Shown: piece after piece, positions 53,936 to 62,760 of the stretch | How positions within the stretch are numbered: position 1 is the first letter of the stretch | Layout of the letters: each line of letters opens with the position of its first letter | The notes under the pieces: model-generated | Databases searched by the model: none | What the model was told of the DNA's origin: nothing | The model's input: the letters and a program-made list of their open reading frames with translations, nothing else | Translations under genes and position numbers: made by a program | DNA from: Bog-756 sp963710495 | GTDB lineage: Bacteria > Actinomycetota > Acidimicrobiia > Acidimicrobiales > RAAP-2 | Length of the DNA: 64,000 bases | NCBI GenBank assembly: GCA_963710495.1 | Contig: CAVQAI010000016.1 | Location: 62,001-126,000, forward strand | Direction: 5' to 3'

Positions 53936-54132
53936 CGAGCCGTCCGGAACAGCCCGCGCCGTCGGCCGACGATTCCCTCCGCCCCTGGCTGTCCATCGAC
54001 GTCGCCTTGCCGCTCACCGAGCCCAGCCGCGGATCCGATCTGAAGCGATTCAGGCCGGCGGGTCTCGTTCGGGTCGGTCCAGACGGGCCATGTCGGACAC
54101 TGCGCCGAGATGTTGGAGCTTGTCGGGATTGA
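53932..54132 (+). CDS. Possible short hypothetical protein at the end of the ArsR-SRPBCC operon
   Basis: An ATG at 53932 overlaps the SRPBCC stop by 4 bases and opens a 66-residue frame (SRPEQPAPSADDSLRPWLSI). Its last 83 bases overlap the 3' end of the convergent sigma gene, and no family is evident. May be the stub of a lost third gene or noncoding. Confidence 0.25.
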   Translation: MTSRPEQPAPSADDSLRPWLSIDVALPLTEPSRGSDLKRFRPAGLVRVGPDGPCRTLRRDVGACRD

Positions 54133-54982
54133 CGACGCCCCGCAGCGTCTGGATCACACCGTCGAGGACTTCGAGGGATACGACGCTCAGGATCTTCCCT
54201 TCGGGGTCGCGGCTGATGAACCCAGGCCCGCCGTTGACCACTGCCCCTTCCACGGTCACCCCCCGTGGCGACGTCTGCTGGAAGATGGCGATGACGAAGT
54301 GGGCGACGCTGTCTCGTCCATAGAGGGGTTGTCGGATGGCGTTGGCCTGGCCGCCCCCGTCGCCGTAGAAGACGGCGTCCGCGGCCAAGAGGTCCACCAG
54401 TTGGTCGACGTCTCCGCCACGCACGGCGGCGAGAAAGGAGCGCAGCAAGGCCTCGCTGTGCTCTGTCGATGCCTGGTAGCGGGCGTGATGGGCGTCGAGA
54501 TGGCGACGGGCCCGTCCGAAGATCTGTCGACAGTTGGCCTCGCTCTTGTCCACGATCTGGGCGATGTCCTCGTAGGAGTATTCGAAGACTTCGCGCAACA
54601 GGAACACGGCTCTCTCCACCGGCGAGAGGCTTTCGAGCAGCACGAGGAACGCCATCGAAAGGGAATCGGAGAGCTCAGCCATCTGCTCGGGACCATCGAG
54701 CCGATCGGCAACGATCGGCTCGGGTAGCCAGGTGCCGACGTAGGACTCCCTGCGAGTGCGGGCCGAGCGCAGGTGGTCGATGGCCAGCCGAGTGGTGGCC
54801 GCGGCCAGATAGGCCTTGGGCGATTCGACCACGACCCCGCTCTGCCGGGCGCGTTCCAGCCGAAAGTACGCCTCTTGGACCAGATCCTCGGCCTCGGCGA
54901 CGCTCCCGGTCATCCGGTACGCGATCGAGAACATGAGTCCTCGAAGGTCGGTTTCGTCGTTCGGCGGAGATGCACCCATCAC
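54050..54982 (-). CDS. sigJ: ECF41-family sigma factor with SnoaL-like C-terminal domain
   Basis: A 310-residue sigma factor. Region 2 (AYRMTGSVAEAEDLVQEAYF) and region 4 (EYSYEDIAQIVDKSEANCRQ) are joined by the WLPEP motif at 85-89. The C-terminal extension has DGGG at 208-211 and NPDKL at 285-289. These three are the known hallmarks of ECF41. The extension regulates the sigma factor in place of an anti-sigma protein. It is encoded 58 bases after a carboxymuconolactone decarboxylase gene, the usual ECF41 partner. Confidence 0.93.
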   Translation of the reverse strand: MMGASPPNDETDLRGLMFSIAYRMTGSVAEAEDLVQEAYFRLERARQSGVVVESPKAYLAAATTRLAIDHLRSARTRRESYVGTWLPEPIVADRLDGPEQMAELSDSLSMAFLVLLESLSPVERAVFLLREVFEYSYEDIAQIVDKSEANCRQIFGRARRHLDAHHARYQASTEHSEALLRSFLAAVRGGDVDQLVDLLAADAVFYGDGGGQANAIRQPLYGRDSVAHFVIAIFQQTSPRGVTVEGAVVNGGPGFISRDPEGKILSVVSLEVLDGVIQTLRGVVNPDKLQHLGAVSDMARLDRPERDPPA

Positions 54983-55040
54983 TCACGACCACCCCGTCTC
55001 GCAACGGACTGCCGTCCTGGCTGAACCGAGGAGCCGGCCC

Positions 55041-55523
55041 TCACGCCGACTCAGCCCACTGGCCTGGTTGATAGTCGCCTGCCGGCATCCGGACGATGAC
55101 GTTCACCCGGTTGTAGGTGTTGATGATGGCGATCAGTGACACGAGTGCGCCGAGCTGCTCCTCGTCGTAGTGCTTGGCCGCGTTCGCCCAGGTCTCGTCG
55201 GTGACGCCGCCGGCCGCGTCGGCAATCCGGGTGCCCTGCTCGGTGAGCTCGAGGGCGGCGCGCTCGGCGTCGGTGAAGACCGTCGCCTCCCGCCAGACGG
55301 CGACCAGGTTGAGCCGGAGCTGGCTCTCCCCTGCCTGGGCGGCATCCTTGGTGTGCATGTCGGTGCAGTACCCGCAGCCGTTGATCTGACTGGCCCGGAT
55401 CTTGCACAGCTCTTGCGTCGCCCTGGGCAACGTCGACTCGGTAACAGCCCGACCTGCCGAGTTGATGTACTTACCGCACTTGAGAGCGACTGCGTTCTCG
55501 AAGATGTTGAGCCGACTGTCCAT
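55041..55523 (-). CDS. Carboxymuconolactone decarboxylase/AhpD-like protein
   Basis: A 160-residue AhpD-fold protein with the redox motif CGYCTDMH (Cys50, Cys53, His57), probably a peroxidase-like thiol enzyme rather than a decarboxylase. ATG 55523 has AAAGGAGACC upstream. It is preceded by an ECF41-type promoter and followed by the ECF41 sigma gene; such genes are the known targets of ECF41 sigma factors. Confidence 0.9.
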   Translation of the reverse strand: MDSRLNIFENAVALKCGKYINSAGRAVTESTLPRATQELCKIRASQINGCGYCTDMHTKDAAQAGESQLRLNLVAVWREATVFTDAERAALELTEQGTRIADAAGGVTDETWANAAKHYDEEQLGALVSLIAIINTYNRVNVIVRMPAGDYQPGQWAESA

Positions 55524-55584
55524 GATGGTCTCCTTTCGCCAATGCCGGTCCACTGACCATTGATCTCACCTGATCGCCCTCTAA

Positions 55585-55612
55585 GACGAGTTACCCCCCC
55601 TTTCGTGTGACA
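55585..55612 (-). promoter_or_regulatory. ECF41-type promoter of the carboxymuconolactone decarboxylase gene
   Basis: On the minus strand TGTCACA (55606-55612), 17 bases, CGTC (55585-55588), about 60 bases before the ATG. It probably drives both the decarboxylase and the sigma gene. Confidence 0.85.
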
Positions 55613-55856
55613 AATCAACGCAAAAACCGCGGCCCACTCTGGATCATCCTGGCGGCAGGCGGAGAGCGGCAACCCATGCCGAGAGCGGGTCGGGCCACGG
55701 TGAGAACAGGTCTTTCCCAGTCGGGAGGAGGACGGGTGAATCCCGCGTCGAGGCGCACCTCAGCGCCATTCCTACCGCCGGCAGGCCAGCTCGTCGTTCA
55801 GTGGGTTCATGTCCTGACCGGCCCTCCGGGGGTTGGAGCGGAGCTTCGCTCCCAGG
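55613..55856. other. Intergenic region without a gene
   Basis: About 240 bases between the ECF41 promoter and the stop of the ArsR gene. It carries only a 118-residue frame (55607-55963) with no family features. Confidence 0.5.
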
Positions 55857-56258
55857 TCACCGGTGGCGGCGCGATCGCTCTTCATCAGATTGGTCTCCGT
55901 TCCCTGCTGGGGCGGTTGCCTGCTTCCTTGCGTCTGCGTGGGCCGCCTCGGCGAGCCGTTTGATCGTGGCCAGTCGTCTGTCCCATTGGGCGGCTAGGTC
56001 GGCCATAGCTCCAGTGGCCTGGTGGAGACGGTCGGGGTCCACCCGGTAGAGGACCTCCCGGCCCTGCTTGCGGCGGCTGACCAACCCGGCCCCCTCGAGT
56101 ACAACCAGATGTTTGGAGACTGCCTGGCGGGAGAACGGCACGTGGCCGGCCAACCACCACGCACTTGCCTCATCGTGGCTGATCAGCAGATCGAGCACTC
56201 GCCGACGGGACGGGTCGGCGATGACCGACCACAATTCATCATCGATGTGTGCGGTCAT
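55857..56258 (-). CDS. ArsR-family transcriptional regulator
   Basis: A 133-residue winged-helix regulator: DDELWSVIADPSRRRVLDLL and VPFSRQAVSKHLVVLEGAGLV. It is the second gene of the operon, starting at ATG 56258 that overlaps the SRPBCC stop by 4 bases. Because the operon and a divergent exporter share one strong palindrome, it probably represses both. No metal site. Confidence 0.88.
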   Translation of the reverse strand: MTAHIDDELWSVIADPSRRRVLDLLISHDEASAWWLAGHVPFSRQAVSKHLVVLEGAGLVSRRKQGREVLYRVDPDRLHQATGAMADLAAQWDRRLATIKRLAEAAHADARKQATAPAGNGDQSDEERSRRHR

Positions 56259-56701
56259 CCTGGCCGTCGAGCGGCGAGAACGCCCGCGAGGCGGTCGAGA
56301 TACTCGGCCCACCCGCCCTGGTGCTCCTCGGCATAACGCTCCATGTCCTCATCGGACCAATCGCGTAGCTCGTGACCGCTTTCGACCACTCGAAGACGAG
56401 TGTGTTCGTCGTCCTCGGGCGTCAGCGTGAACTCGACGAGCATTGAGTTGCCGACCACCGGTTCCTCGCCGTGGGGATGGTTCCAGCGAAACGAGAACCG
56501 AGTCGGCGGATCGACGGTCTCCACGACCACCGGGCCGCCCTGGTCACCGAACGCCATGTAACCGTGTGCGCCGGGTTCGACCACGAGGTCCACTCGGTCG
56601 GCGAACCACTGGCTCATCTGGTCGGGCTCGGTGACGGTGCGCCACACCACCTCCGCCGGCGCATCGATCATGACCTCCCGCTCAATCGTCAGGCCTGCCA
56701 T
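56255..56701 (-). CDS. SRPBCC/AHSA1-domain protein
   Basis: A 148-residue AHSA1 domain with LTIEREVMIDAPAEVVWRTV and the C-terminal helix HQGGWAEYLDRLAGVL. It precedes its ArsR partner, the reverse of the other pairs. Lies opposite an MFS exporter, 195 bases away. Confidence 0.88.
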   Translation of the reverse strand: MAGLTIEREVMIDAPAEVVWRTVTEPDQMSQWFADRVDLVVEPGAHGYMAFGDQGGPVVVETVDPPTRFSFRWNHPHGEEPVVGNSMLVEFTLTPEDDEHTRLRVVESGHELRDWSDEDMERYAEEHQGGWAEYLDRLAGVLAARRPG

Positions 56702-56821
56702 CAGTTTCCGATCCTTTCCTGAATGCGTCGGCGATCACCGCCGGTGGCGGGTTGGGCCCATCGGTCCTGGCGCCAGCGCTGCCGGCAACCTCAACTGCAA
56801 CCCAGAGTAGCAGGTCAAGTC

Positions 56822-56850
56822 CCAATATGCAACTTCTTATTGCATATTGG
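56822..56850. promoter_or_regulatory. Operator between the SRPBCC-ArsR operon and the MFS exporter
   Basis: CCAATATGCAA-CTTCTTA-TTGCATATTGG: perfect 11-bp arms with a 7-base spacer. A further half-site TTGCAT lies near 56872. It fits an ArsR or MarR dimer site controlling both directions. Confidence 0.8.
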
Positions 56851-56896
56851 AGCCCCATCTGCTACCTTTGGTTGCATGTCGAGAGGAAGGAACACC

Positions 56897-58444
56897 ATGC
56901 AAGATGCCCCCTGCCTTGACGGGGTCGGTGCCCCACCCGCCGGCACAGGCCCGGCAGCCCGGCCCGACCGACCCGAGGCCAGCCAAGCCCCACCGGCCTT
57001 GGGCCGACGCTGGCGAGCCTTCGCGCTGCTGGTCGTGACCTACTTCATCACCATCGTGGACTTCACCATCGTCAACGTCGCCCTCCCGACGATCGGCCGC
57101 CAACTTCGTTTTGCCGAGTCCGATCTGCAGTGGGTGGTCACCGCCTACGCACTGACCTTCGCCGGCTTCTTGCTGCTCGGTGGTCGAGCTGCCGACCTGC
57201 TGGGGCGTCGTCGCCTCCTCATGGCCGGAGTGATCACGTTCACCTGCGCCTCCCTCGGTGGCGGCTTCGCCACCTCGGACACATTTCTGATCGTGATGAG
57301 AGGATTCCAGGGGTTAGGGGCGGCGCTGGTGCTCCCCGCTGCTCTGTCGATCGTGATGAACATGTTCCCCGAGGGAGCCGAACGCAACAGGGCGCTCGGC
57401 ATCTGGGGAGGGGTCGGCGCACTGGGCGGCACGGTCGGGCTGCTGGCCGGAGGCATCCTCACCACCTATGTCGGATGGCAGTACATCTTCTTCTTCAACG
57501 TCCCCATCGGCGCGGCCGCGCTGATCCTGGCACCCAAGGTCGTACCAGAGAGCCGTGCCGGCCGTGCCCGCCGACGCTATGACCCCTTCGGGGCCGTGTC
57601 GATCACCGCCGCCCTGCTCGTGCTGGTGTACGCCATTTCGGAGGCGCCCCAGGTCGGTTGGTCCGGCACCCAGACGGTCGTCCTGCTCTGGCTCGGGGCT
57701 GCACTGCTCGTGGTGTTCTTCGTCATCGAGGGAAAGGTCGAGGCTCCGCTCCTACCGTTGGCTCTGCTGCGTCTGCCCAGCGTGGCCGGATCGAATGTGG
57801 TCGGCTTCCTGCTCGGGTCGAGTTTCTTGACCTTTGTCTTTCTCGGCACCCTCTACATGCAGCAGGTGCTCGGCTTCTCCGCTCTTGCCGCCGGGGCGGC
57901 CTGGATGACGGCGTCGGTCACGTCCTTGGCCTTTGCCGGCCTCGCCCAGCGGACCGTGACGAAGACGTCGCCCAAGGCCGCCATGGCCTTCGGGATGACC
58001 CTCATCGGAATCGGGATGCTGTGGGCCACCCGCGCCCCTGCCCACGGGAGCTTCGTGCGAGACCTGGTCGGGCCGTTCTTCGTGGCAGGAATCGGCACCG
58101 CCTTTGCCTTCATCCCGATCTCCATCGGCGCCCTCACCGGCGTCACCGAAGGGGACGCGGGGGTGGCGTCCGGCCTACTCAGCACATCGCAGAATCTGGG
58201 TGGTGCGATCGGTGTGGCCGTCGCCTCCTCCATCGCCGCCTCGCGCTTCCACACCCTCGTCCATCACGGCTATGCAACGTCCGATGCCCTGACCGGCGGG
58301 TTCCAGACGGCCGTTTGGGTGTGCGGCCTGACGGGTCTGCTCGCCGTTCCCGCCGCCGTCGTCCTCATCCGGCGCAGGGAGCATCCCCATGCGGTTTCAA
58401 GCCCGAAGGGGTGCGAGGTCGCCCTGGTGACGGTCGGCGAATGA
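56897..58444 (+). CDS. DHA2-family MFS drug exporter
   Basis: A 515-residue protein with about 14 membrane segments, the DHA2 layout. Motif A-type loop GGRAADLLGRRRLLM near 103, motif C-like GILTTYVGWQYIFFFNVPIG near 200. It probably exports a toxic organic compound with a proton antiport. Start ATG 56897 has AGGAAGG; an ATG at 56876 is in frame. Divergent from the SRPBCC-ArsR operon across the palindrome. Confidence 0.92.
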   Translation: MQDAPCLDGVGAPPAGTGPAARPDRPEASQAPPALGRRWRAFALLVVTYFITIVDFTIVNVALPTIGRQLRFAESDLQWVVTAYALTFAGFLLLGGRAADLLGRRRLLMAGVITFTCASLGGGFATSDTFLIVMRGFQGLGAALVLPAALSIVMNMFPEGAERNRALGIWGGVGALGGTVGLLAGGILTTYVGWQYIFFFNVPIGAAALILAPKVVPESRAGRARRRYDPFGAVSITAALLVLVYAISEAPQVGWSGTQTVVLLWLGAALLVVFFVIEGKVEAPLLPLALLRLPSVAGSNVVGFLLGSSFLTFVFLGTLYMQQVLGFSALAAGAAWMTASVTSLAFAGLAQRTVTKTSPKAAMAFGMTLIGIGMLWATRAPAHGSFVRDLVGPFFVAGIGTAFAFIPISIGALTGVTEGDAGVASGLLSTSQNLGGAIGVAVASSIAASRFHTLVHHGYATSDALTGGFQTAVWVCGLTGLLAVPAAVVLIRRREHPHAVSSPKGCEVALVTVGE

Positions 58445-58513
58445 AGGTCCCCCGAGTACCTCGAGCACTGACAGCACTGTGATTCTGGCCATCGACGAAT
58501 GGAGACAAGGGCA

Positions 58514-59032
58514 ATGACGGCAAGCACCGAGCCAGTGACGAGCTTCCTGTACACGACCTACCTGCAAGCCACGCCCGAGGAGATCTGGCGGGGTCTTACC
58601 GACCCTTCCGTCACCAAACGCTACTGGCGCCACCACCGGGCTGGCGAGAAGACCTTCCGTTCGGACTGGAAGAGGGGCTCGAACTACGACCTGATGCACG
58701 AGCAGGTCGGTCTCGTAGTGAGTGACCCCGAACAGGTGATCCTCGAGTCCGATCCCTATCGCCGGCTGGCCTACACCTGGCACACTTTCACGCCCGAGTG
58801 GGCCACCCAGGTCGGCATGGACGAAGCTACCGCTGACGCCTGGCGCACCGAGCCCCGCTCCAAGGTTGCCTTCGACATCGGGGACAGCGACCACGGCGTC
58901 GTCCGGCTCAGGGTCGTCCACGACGGTTTCGCGCCTGGGAGTTCCGTCCTCCAGGGCATCTCCGAGGGCTGGCCTGCCGTTCTGGCCAGCCTGAAGACCC
59001 TCCTCGAGACTGGGGCGCCGTTGCCTTGGTAG
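58514..59032 (+). CDS. SRPBCC/AHSA1-domain protein
   Basis: A 172-residue AHSA1 domain with TSFLYTTYLQATPEEIWRGL and a YTWHTFTPEW segment. ATG 58514 has AAGGG 3 bases upstream; an in-frame ATG at 58499 is possible. Lies 69 bases after the exporter gene, probably in the same operon. Confidence 0.85.
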   Translation: MTASTEPVTSFLYTTYLQATPEEIWRGLTDPSVTKRYWRHHRAGEKTFRSDWKRGSNYDLMHEQVGLVVSDPEQVILESDPYRRLAYTWHTFTPEWATQVGMDEATADAWRTEPRSKVAFDIGDSDHGVVRLRVVHDGFAPGSSVLQGISEGWPAVLASLKTLLETGAPLPW

Positions 59033-59144
59033 AAGACGCCGGAATGGTGGTGACCGAGGAGCCTTCGACCACCGACGCGGGTGGGGAGCGGCCGATTGAC
59101 GTCCCAATCCGTGAGGTCGGCGGCCGGGCGAGCGGCCACCCCGC

Positions 59145-59945
59145 TCAGCGCCGGGGCGACCACTGCCAGCGCCGGACCGCCAGGAAGGCGCCCACCACCC
59201 CCCACACCGCGATCACCGCAAGGTCGGTCCACACCGAGTCGCCCGGGATGCCGTTGTAGCTGTCGACCAGGGCGGTGATCATGTGGCGGATCGGGAACAG
59301 CCCGGTGAAGTCGGCCAGCCCCGAGTGCGGCTTGACCGGGAAGTAGAGGCCCGACAGGGCGACCAGGATGAAGAACACCAGGCTTACCACCGGCCCGGCG
59401 GCGTCCGCGTTGGGCACCAGGGTGGAGATGCCCAGGCCGAGGGCGGTGAAGGTGAGCATCCCGACGACCAGCACGACCACGAAGGCGGCCACGTCGTGCG
59501 GCCCGTTCAGCCCGTAGGCGAAGCGGCCCACCAGAAGGAGGAGCACCACCTGGATCAATGCCACCACCATGAAGCTCAGCGCGATGGCGGCGAGGAACAT
59601 CCACGTGGTCAGCGGGCTCAGACGCAGGCGCTTGAGCAACCCCATCTCCCGCCGGTTCACGGTCTGGATGGCCAAGGTGTTGAAGCAGGCGGACATCACA
59701 CCGTAGGCGGCGAAGGCCGGCAGGTAGTACTGACCGAGGTCGATATGAGCCAGGTAGTTGACCGTCGAGTGCCCCGAGGTCCCTTCGAAGATCACGATGA
59801 ACACCACCGAGAACCCGATCGTCAAGAATGCGCCGATCGGGTTGAGCCAGAACATCAACTGCTCGTAGTAGACCTGCCGGGCGACCAGGCGCAGGTCGTC
59901 GACCCCCTCGAAGCGACCCGTCACCGGTGCGCTGGCGGTGCTCAT
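59145..59945 (-). CDS. ABC-2 type exporter permease
   Basis: A 266-residue membrane protein with six hydrophobic segments and the ABC-2 features NPIGAFLTIGFSVVFIVIF, MGLLKRLRLSPLTTW and LSGLYFPV. ATG 59945 overlaps the ATPase gene by 4 bases. Third ABC exporter pair of the accessory area; substrate unknown. Confidence 0.9.
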   Translation of the reverse strand: MSTASAPVTGRFEGVDDLRLVARQVYYEQLMFWLNPIGAFLTIGFSVVFIVIFEGTSGHSTVNYLAHIDLGQYYLPAFAAYGVMSACFNTLAIQTVNRREMGLLKRLRLSPLTTWMFLAAIALSFMVVALIQVVLLLLVGRFAYGLNGPHDVAAFVVVLVVGMLTFTALGLGISTLVPNADAAGPVVSLVFFILVALSGLYFPVKPHSGLADFTGLFPIRHMITALVDSYNGIPGDSVWTDLAVIAVWGVVGAFLAVRRWQWSPRR

Positions 59946-60922
59946 GGGCGGGCCTCGAGCCGCCGCCGACCGTGGCCCCTCCCCCGGCCCGCACCGGCTG
60001 CTTCGTCCGCCGGTGCCGATCCCGTCCCCCGGGTGAGCGAGAGGTAGACGTCTTCCAGCGAGGCGCGCAACACCGACAGCCCGGGCAGCGCGATGCCGCT
60101 CTCGATAGCCCAGCCGGTGAGCGCGTGCAGGAGCTGCAGCTCGTCCTCGGTACGGATCTCGACGAGCCCGTCGGAGACAGGGCGGGCGCCGGCCACCGGG
60201 AGGTCGCCCAGGCTCACCCCCTCGGGCAGACGGAAGCGGATGGTCACGGCGCCGACGTCGCGCCCGCCGATGGAGGCGGGGGTGCCCCGGGCCACGATCT
60301 CCTGGCCGAAGAGCACGGCGACGCGGTCGGCCAGCGCCTCGACCTCGTCCATGTAATGGGTGGTCAGCAGCACGGTCGTTCCCCCGGCCGCCAAGCGGTG
60401 GATGAGCTCCCAGGTGTCGCGCCGTCCCGAGGGGTCGAGGCCCGTCGTGGGCTCGTCGAGGAAGAGGAGCTCGGGGTTCCCGATGATGCCGAGGCCGACG
60501 TCCAGGCGACGCTGCTGTCCGCCGGAGAGTCGCTTGATCCGTTCGTCGGCCTTTTCGGACAGCCCGATGAGCTCGATCAGTTCGCCCACCGGGCGCGGGT
60601 TGGGGTAGAAGCCGGCGTTGCGGGTCAGCACTTGGCGCACGGAATAGAAGGGCTCGATGGCCAGCTCCTGGAGCACGACCCCGATCCGGGTTCGCAGCCA
60701 GCGCTGGGTCCGCGGATCGGCCGGGTCGACTCCGAGCGTGCGTACCGTGCCGCCGCTGCGCGGGCGGAAGCCCTCGAGGATCTCGACCGTGGTCGTCTTG
60801 CCGGCGCCGTTTGGCCCGAGGAGGGCGAACACTTCGCCCGTGGGGACCTCGAAGCTGACGTCACGCACGGCGGGGACATTGCCGTACGACTTGGTCAGAT
60901 GTTCCACACTCACCGCAGGCAT
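59942..60922 (-). CDS. ABC exporter ATP-binding protein
   Basis: A 326-residue ATPase: Walker A GPNGAGKTTT near 37-46, signature LSGGQQRRL, Walker B LLFLDEPTTGLDP, and a C-terminal DrrA-like extension ending ASLEDVYLSLTRG, then an Arg/Gly-rich tail. The start MPAVSVEHLTKSYG at 60922 is the normal N-terminus; a longer frame to 61000 adds a basic stretch. No regulator is adjacent. Confidence 0.92.
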   Translation of the reverse strand: MPAVSVEHLTKSYGNVPAVRDVSFEVPTGEVFALLGPNGAGKTTTVEILEGFRPRSGGTVRTLGVDPADPRTQRWLRTRIGVVLQELAIEPFYSVRQVLTRNAGFYPNPRPVGELIELIGLSEKADERIKRLSGGQQRRLDVGLGIIGNPELLFLDEPTTGLDPSGRRDTWELIHRLAAGGTTVLLTTHYMDEVEALADRVAVLFGQEIVARGTPASIGGRDVGAVTIRFRLPEGVSLGDLPVAGARPVSDGLVEIRTEDELQLLHALTGWAIESGIALPGLSVLRASLEDVYLSLTRGTGSAPADEAAGAGRGRGHGRRRLEARP

Positions 60923-61126
60923 AGCTCCCCGTCTATCCCACTTACGCCGGCGCCAAACCATCGGATGGGGACTTCGTGTGGGTTGAGAGTCTCCGGGCAA
61001 CAGAATGGTAGGGCCCCAAGACGGCCCTGAACTGCACTTATTGTGACGGGGGTTCGCCGATCATTGGGAGAGAGGCGCGCTGAGCGCCGAACGCCGGCCA
61101 CACTGTCACGGGCGGCCCTTCCATCT

Positions 61127-61151
61127 CGTCTCATGAGGTAATGATGAGACG
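61127..61151 (+). promoter_or_regulatory. Palindrome upstream of the epimerase gene
   Basis: CGTCTCAT (61127-61134), 9 bases, ATGAGACG (61144-61151): perfect 8-bp arms, ending 12 bases before the ATG at 61164. A likely operator or, alternatively, an mRNA hairpin near the ribosome-binding site GGAAGGAG. Confidence 0.55.
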
Positions 61152-61163
61152 GAAGGAGCAGCC

Positions 61164-62126
61164 ATGAAGGTCTTCGTCGCCGGCGCCACCGGAGTCCTCG
61201 GTAGAGCGCTCGTACCCATGCTCGTGGCGCGGGGCCACGAGGTGGTCGGGATGACCAGAGACCCATCGAAGCAGGACCTAGTCAGCAGCTTGGGAGCGCG
61301 CCCGGTCGTGGCCGACGCACTCGACCCCGACGCCGTCGCCCAGGCGGTGGCGTCCGCCGAGCCCGAGGTGATCGTCCATCAGCTCACGGCGCTGTCCGGG
61401 AAGATGGCCGCGAGGGACATGCGCCACCCCGAGCGCTCCCCCCTGGCGACCATGACCAACCGACTACGCACCGAGGCGACGGACCATCTCCTGGCCGCCG
61501 GCCTCGCCGTGGGGGTCCGGCGCTTCGTGGCCCAGAGCTTCGGGGCGTTTCGATGGGCCCCCACCGGCGGGCCGGTGCAGACGGAGGCCGACCCTCTCGA
61601 TCCCCACCCCCCCGCGGCACTGCGGGTTCCGCTGGTGGGCATCCTCTACGTCGAGCGGGCGGTACCGACGATCGAGTGGGGCGAGGGCCTCGTGTTGCGC
61701 TATGGCGGCTTCTACGGTCCGGGCACGGCGATCAGCCGGGACCCGGATGCCGTGATGGCGGCCTTGGTTCGCAAGCGACGATTCCCGATCCTCGGCGACG
61801 GTGGGGGCGTCTGGTCGCACGTCCATATCGACGACGCCGCCTCGGCGACCGTCGCCGCCGTCGACCACGGCCAGCCGGGCATCTACAACATCGTCGACGA
61901 CGAGCCGGCGCCGGTCCGGGAGTGGCTGCCGGTGCTGGCGAGTGCGCTGGGTGCCAAGCCACCGAGGCGTATCCCACGCTGGCTGGGGCGGCTGGCGGCC
62001 GGTGAGGCGGCGATGCTCATGATGACCGAGAGTCGGGGTGCCTCGAACGCCAAGGCCAAGCGCGAGCTCGGCTGGCAGCCGCACTATGCGAGCTGGCGGG
62101 TGGGCTTCACGCAGGGACTCGGCTGA
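61164..62126 (+). CDS. NAD(P)-dependent epimerase/dehydratase, extended SDR family
   Basis: A 320-residue protein with the Rossmann motif VAGATGVLGRALVP near 5-18 and later YGGFYGPGTAI. The YxxxK catalytic pair of typical members is not visible at the usual place (ILYVERAV), so it may be an atypical SDR that binds but does not reduce, or uses other residues. GGAAGGAG precedes the ATG. Function unknown. Confidence 0.82.
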   Translation: MKVFVAGATGVLGRALVPMLVARGHEVVGMTRDPSKQDLVSSLGARPVVADALDPDAVAQAVASAEPEVIVHQLTALSGKMAARDMRHPERSPLATMTNRLRTEATDHLLAAGLAVGVRRFVAQSFGAFRWAPTGGPVQTEADPLDPHPPAALRVPLVGILYVERAVPTIEWGEGLVLRYGGFYGPGTAISRDPDAVMAALVRKRRFPILGDGGGVWSHVHIDDAASATVAAVDHGQPGIYNIVDDEPAPVREWLPVLASALGAKPPRRIPRWLGRLAAGEAAMLMMTESRGASNAKAKRELGWQPHYASWRVGFTQGLG

Positions 62127-62179
62127 GCAAATGATCGAGAAGGAGCTCGCCGAGTCTCCGACGGCCAGCCGGTGTTGCC

Positions 62180-62752
62180 TCATCGGTTGGTCTCCACGGT
62201 GATGTGCTCGAAGAGACCCGCATTGATGCGAGTGCGCACGCCCTTGGCCCACGGTTCATCCAGCTCGTCGACATCGAGGGCGGCGACGCAGTTCAGCAGC
62301 ATGCCGAAGGCAAGGAACGATTTGACGGTCACCGGGTCCAGGCCCGCCGCGTCGGCAACCGTGTCCCACATACCGGCCAGTCGGGCCCGCACAAGATCGC
62401 GGATCTCGTCATCACCGCAGGCGGCAAAGCCTTGCAGTTGCAACAGGAGGGTGGTGCGGTCCGCCAGCAACTCGTAGTACTGCGCCCCCATCAAAGCCAG
62501 GGCGCCAAGGCCTCGGGCACCCTTGGCGGCCTCCGACATGCCGTTGCTGAAACGATCGAAGGCTGCGCCGACCAGCTCCACGAACAGCGCCTTCTTGGTG
62601 CCGAACAACCGGAATACGTAGGCCTGCGTGATGCCGGCCTCGTGGGCGATCGCCTCCATCGACGCGCCGTGGAGTCCATGATTGGCGAATTCGCCCGCCG
62701 CGATCCCCAACACCTGGGATCGCCGTTCCAGTCCACTCATCCTCGGAGCCAC
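62180..62752 (-). CDS. TetR family transcriptional regulator
   Basis: A 190-residue regulator with HTH SMEAIAHEAGITQAYVFRLFG near 31-51. ATG 62752. Divergent from the methyltransferase gene by 46 bases; repeated GTTACTA half-sites lie between them. It may control that gene and itself. Confidence 0.9.
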   Translation of the reverse strand: MAPRMSGLERRSQVLGIAAGEFANHGLHGASMEAIAHEAGITQAYVFRLFGTKKALFVELVGAAFDRFSNGMSEAAKGARGLGALALMGAQYYELLADRTTLLLQLQGFAACGDDEIRDLVRARLAGMWDTVADAAGLDPVTVKSFLAFGMLLNCVAALDVDELDEPWAKGVRTRINAGLFEHITVETNR

Positions 62753-62760
62753 CGTGTCAG

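Noticed and set aside
55607..55963. 118-residue plus-strand frame
   Set aside because: Overlaps the antisense ArsR gene and an intergenic region; no homology pattern.
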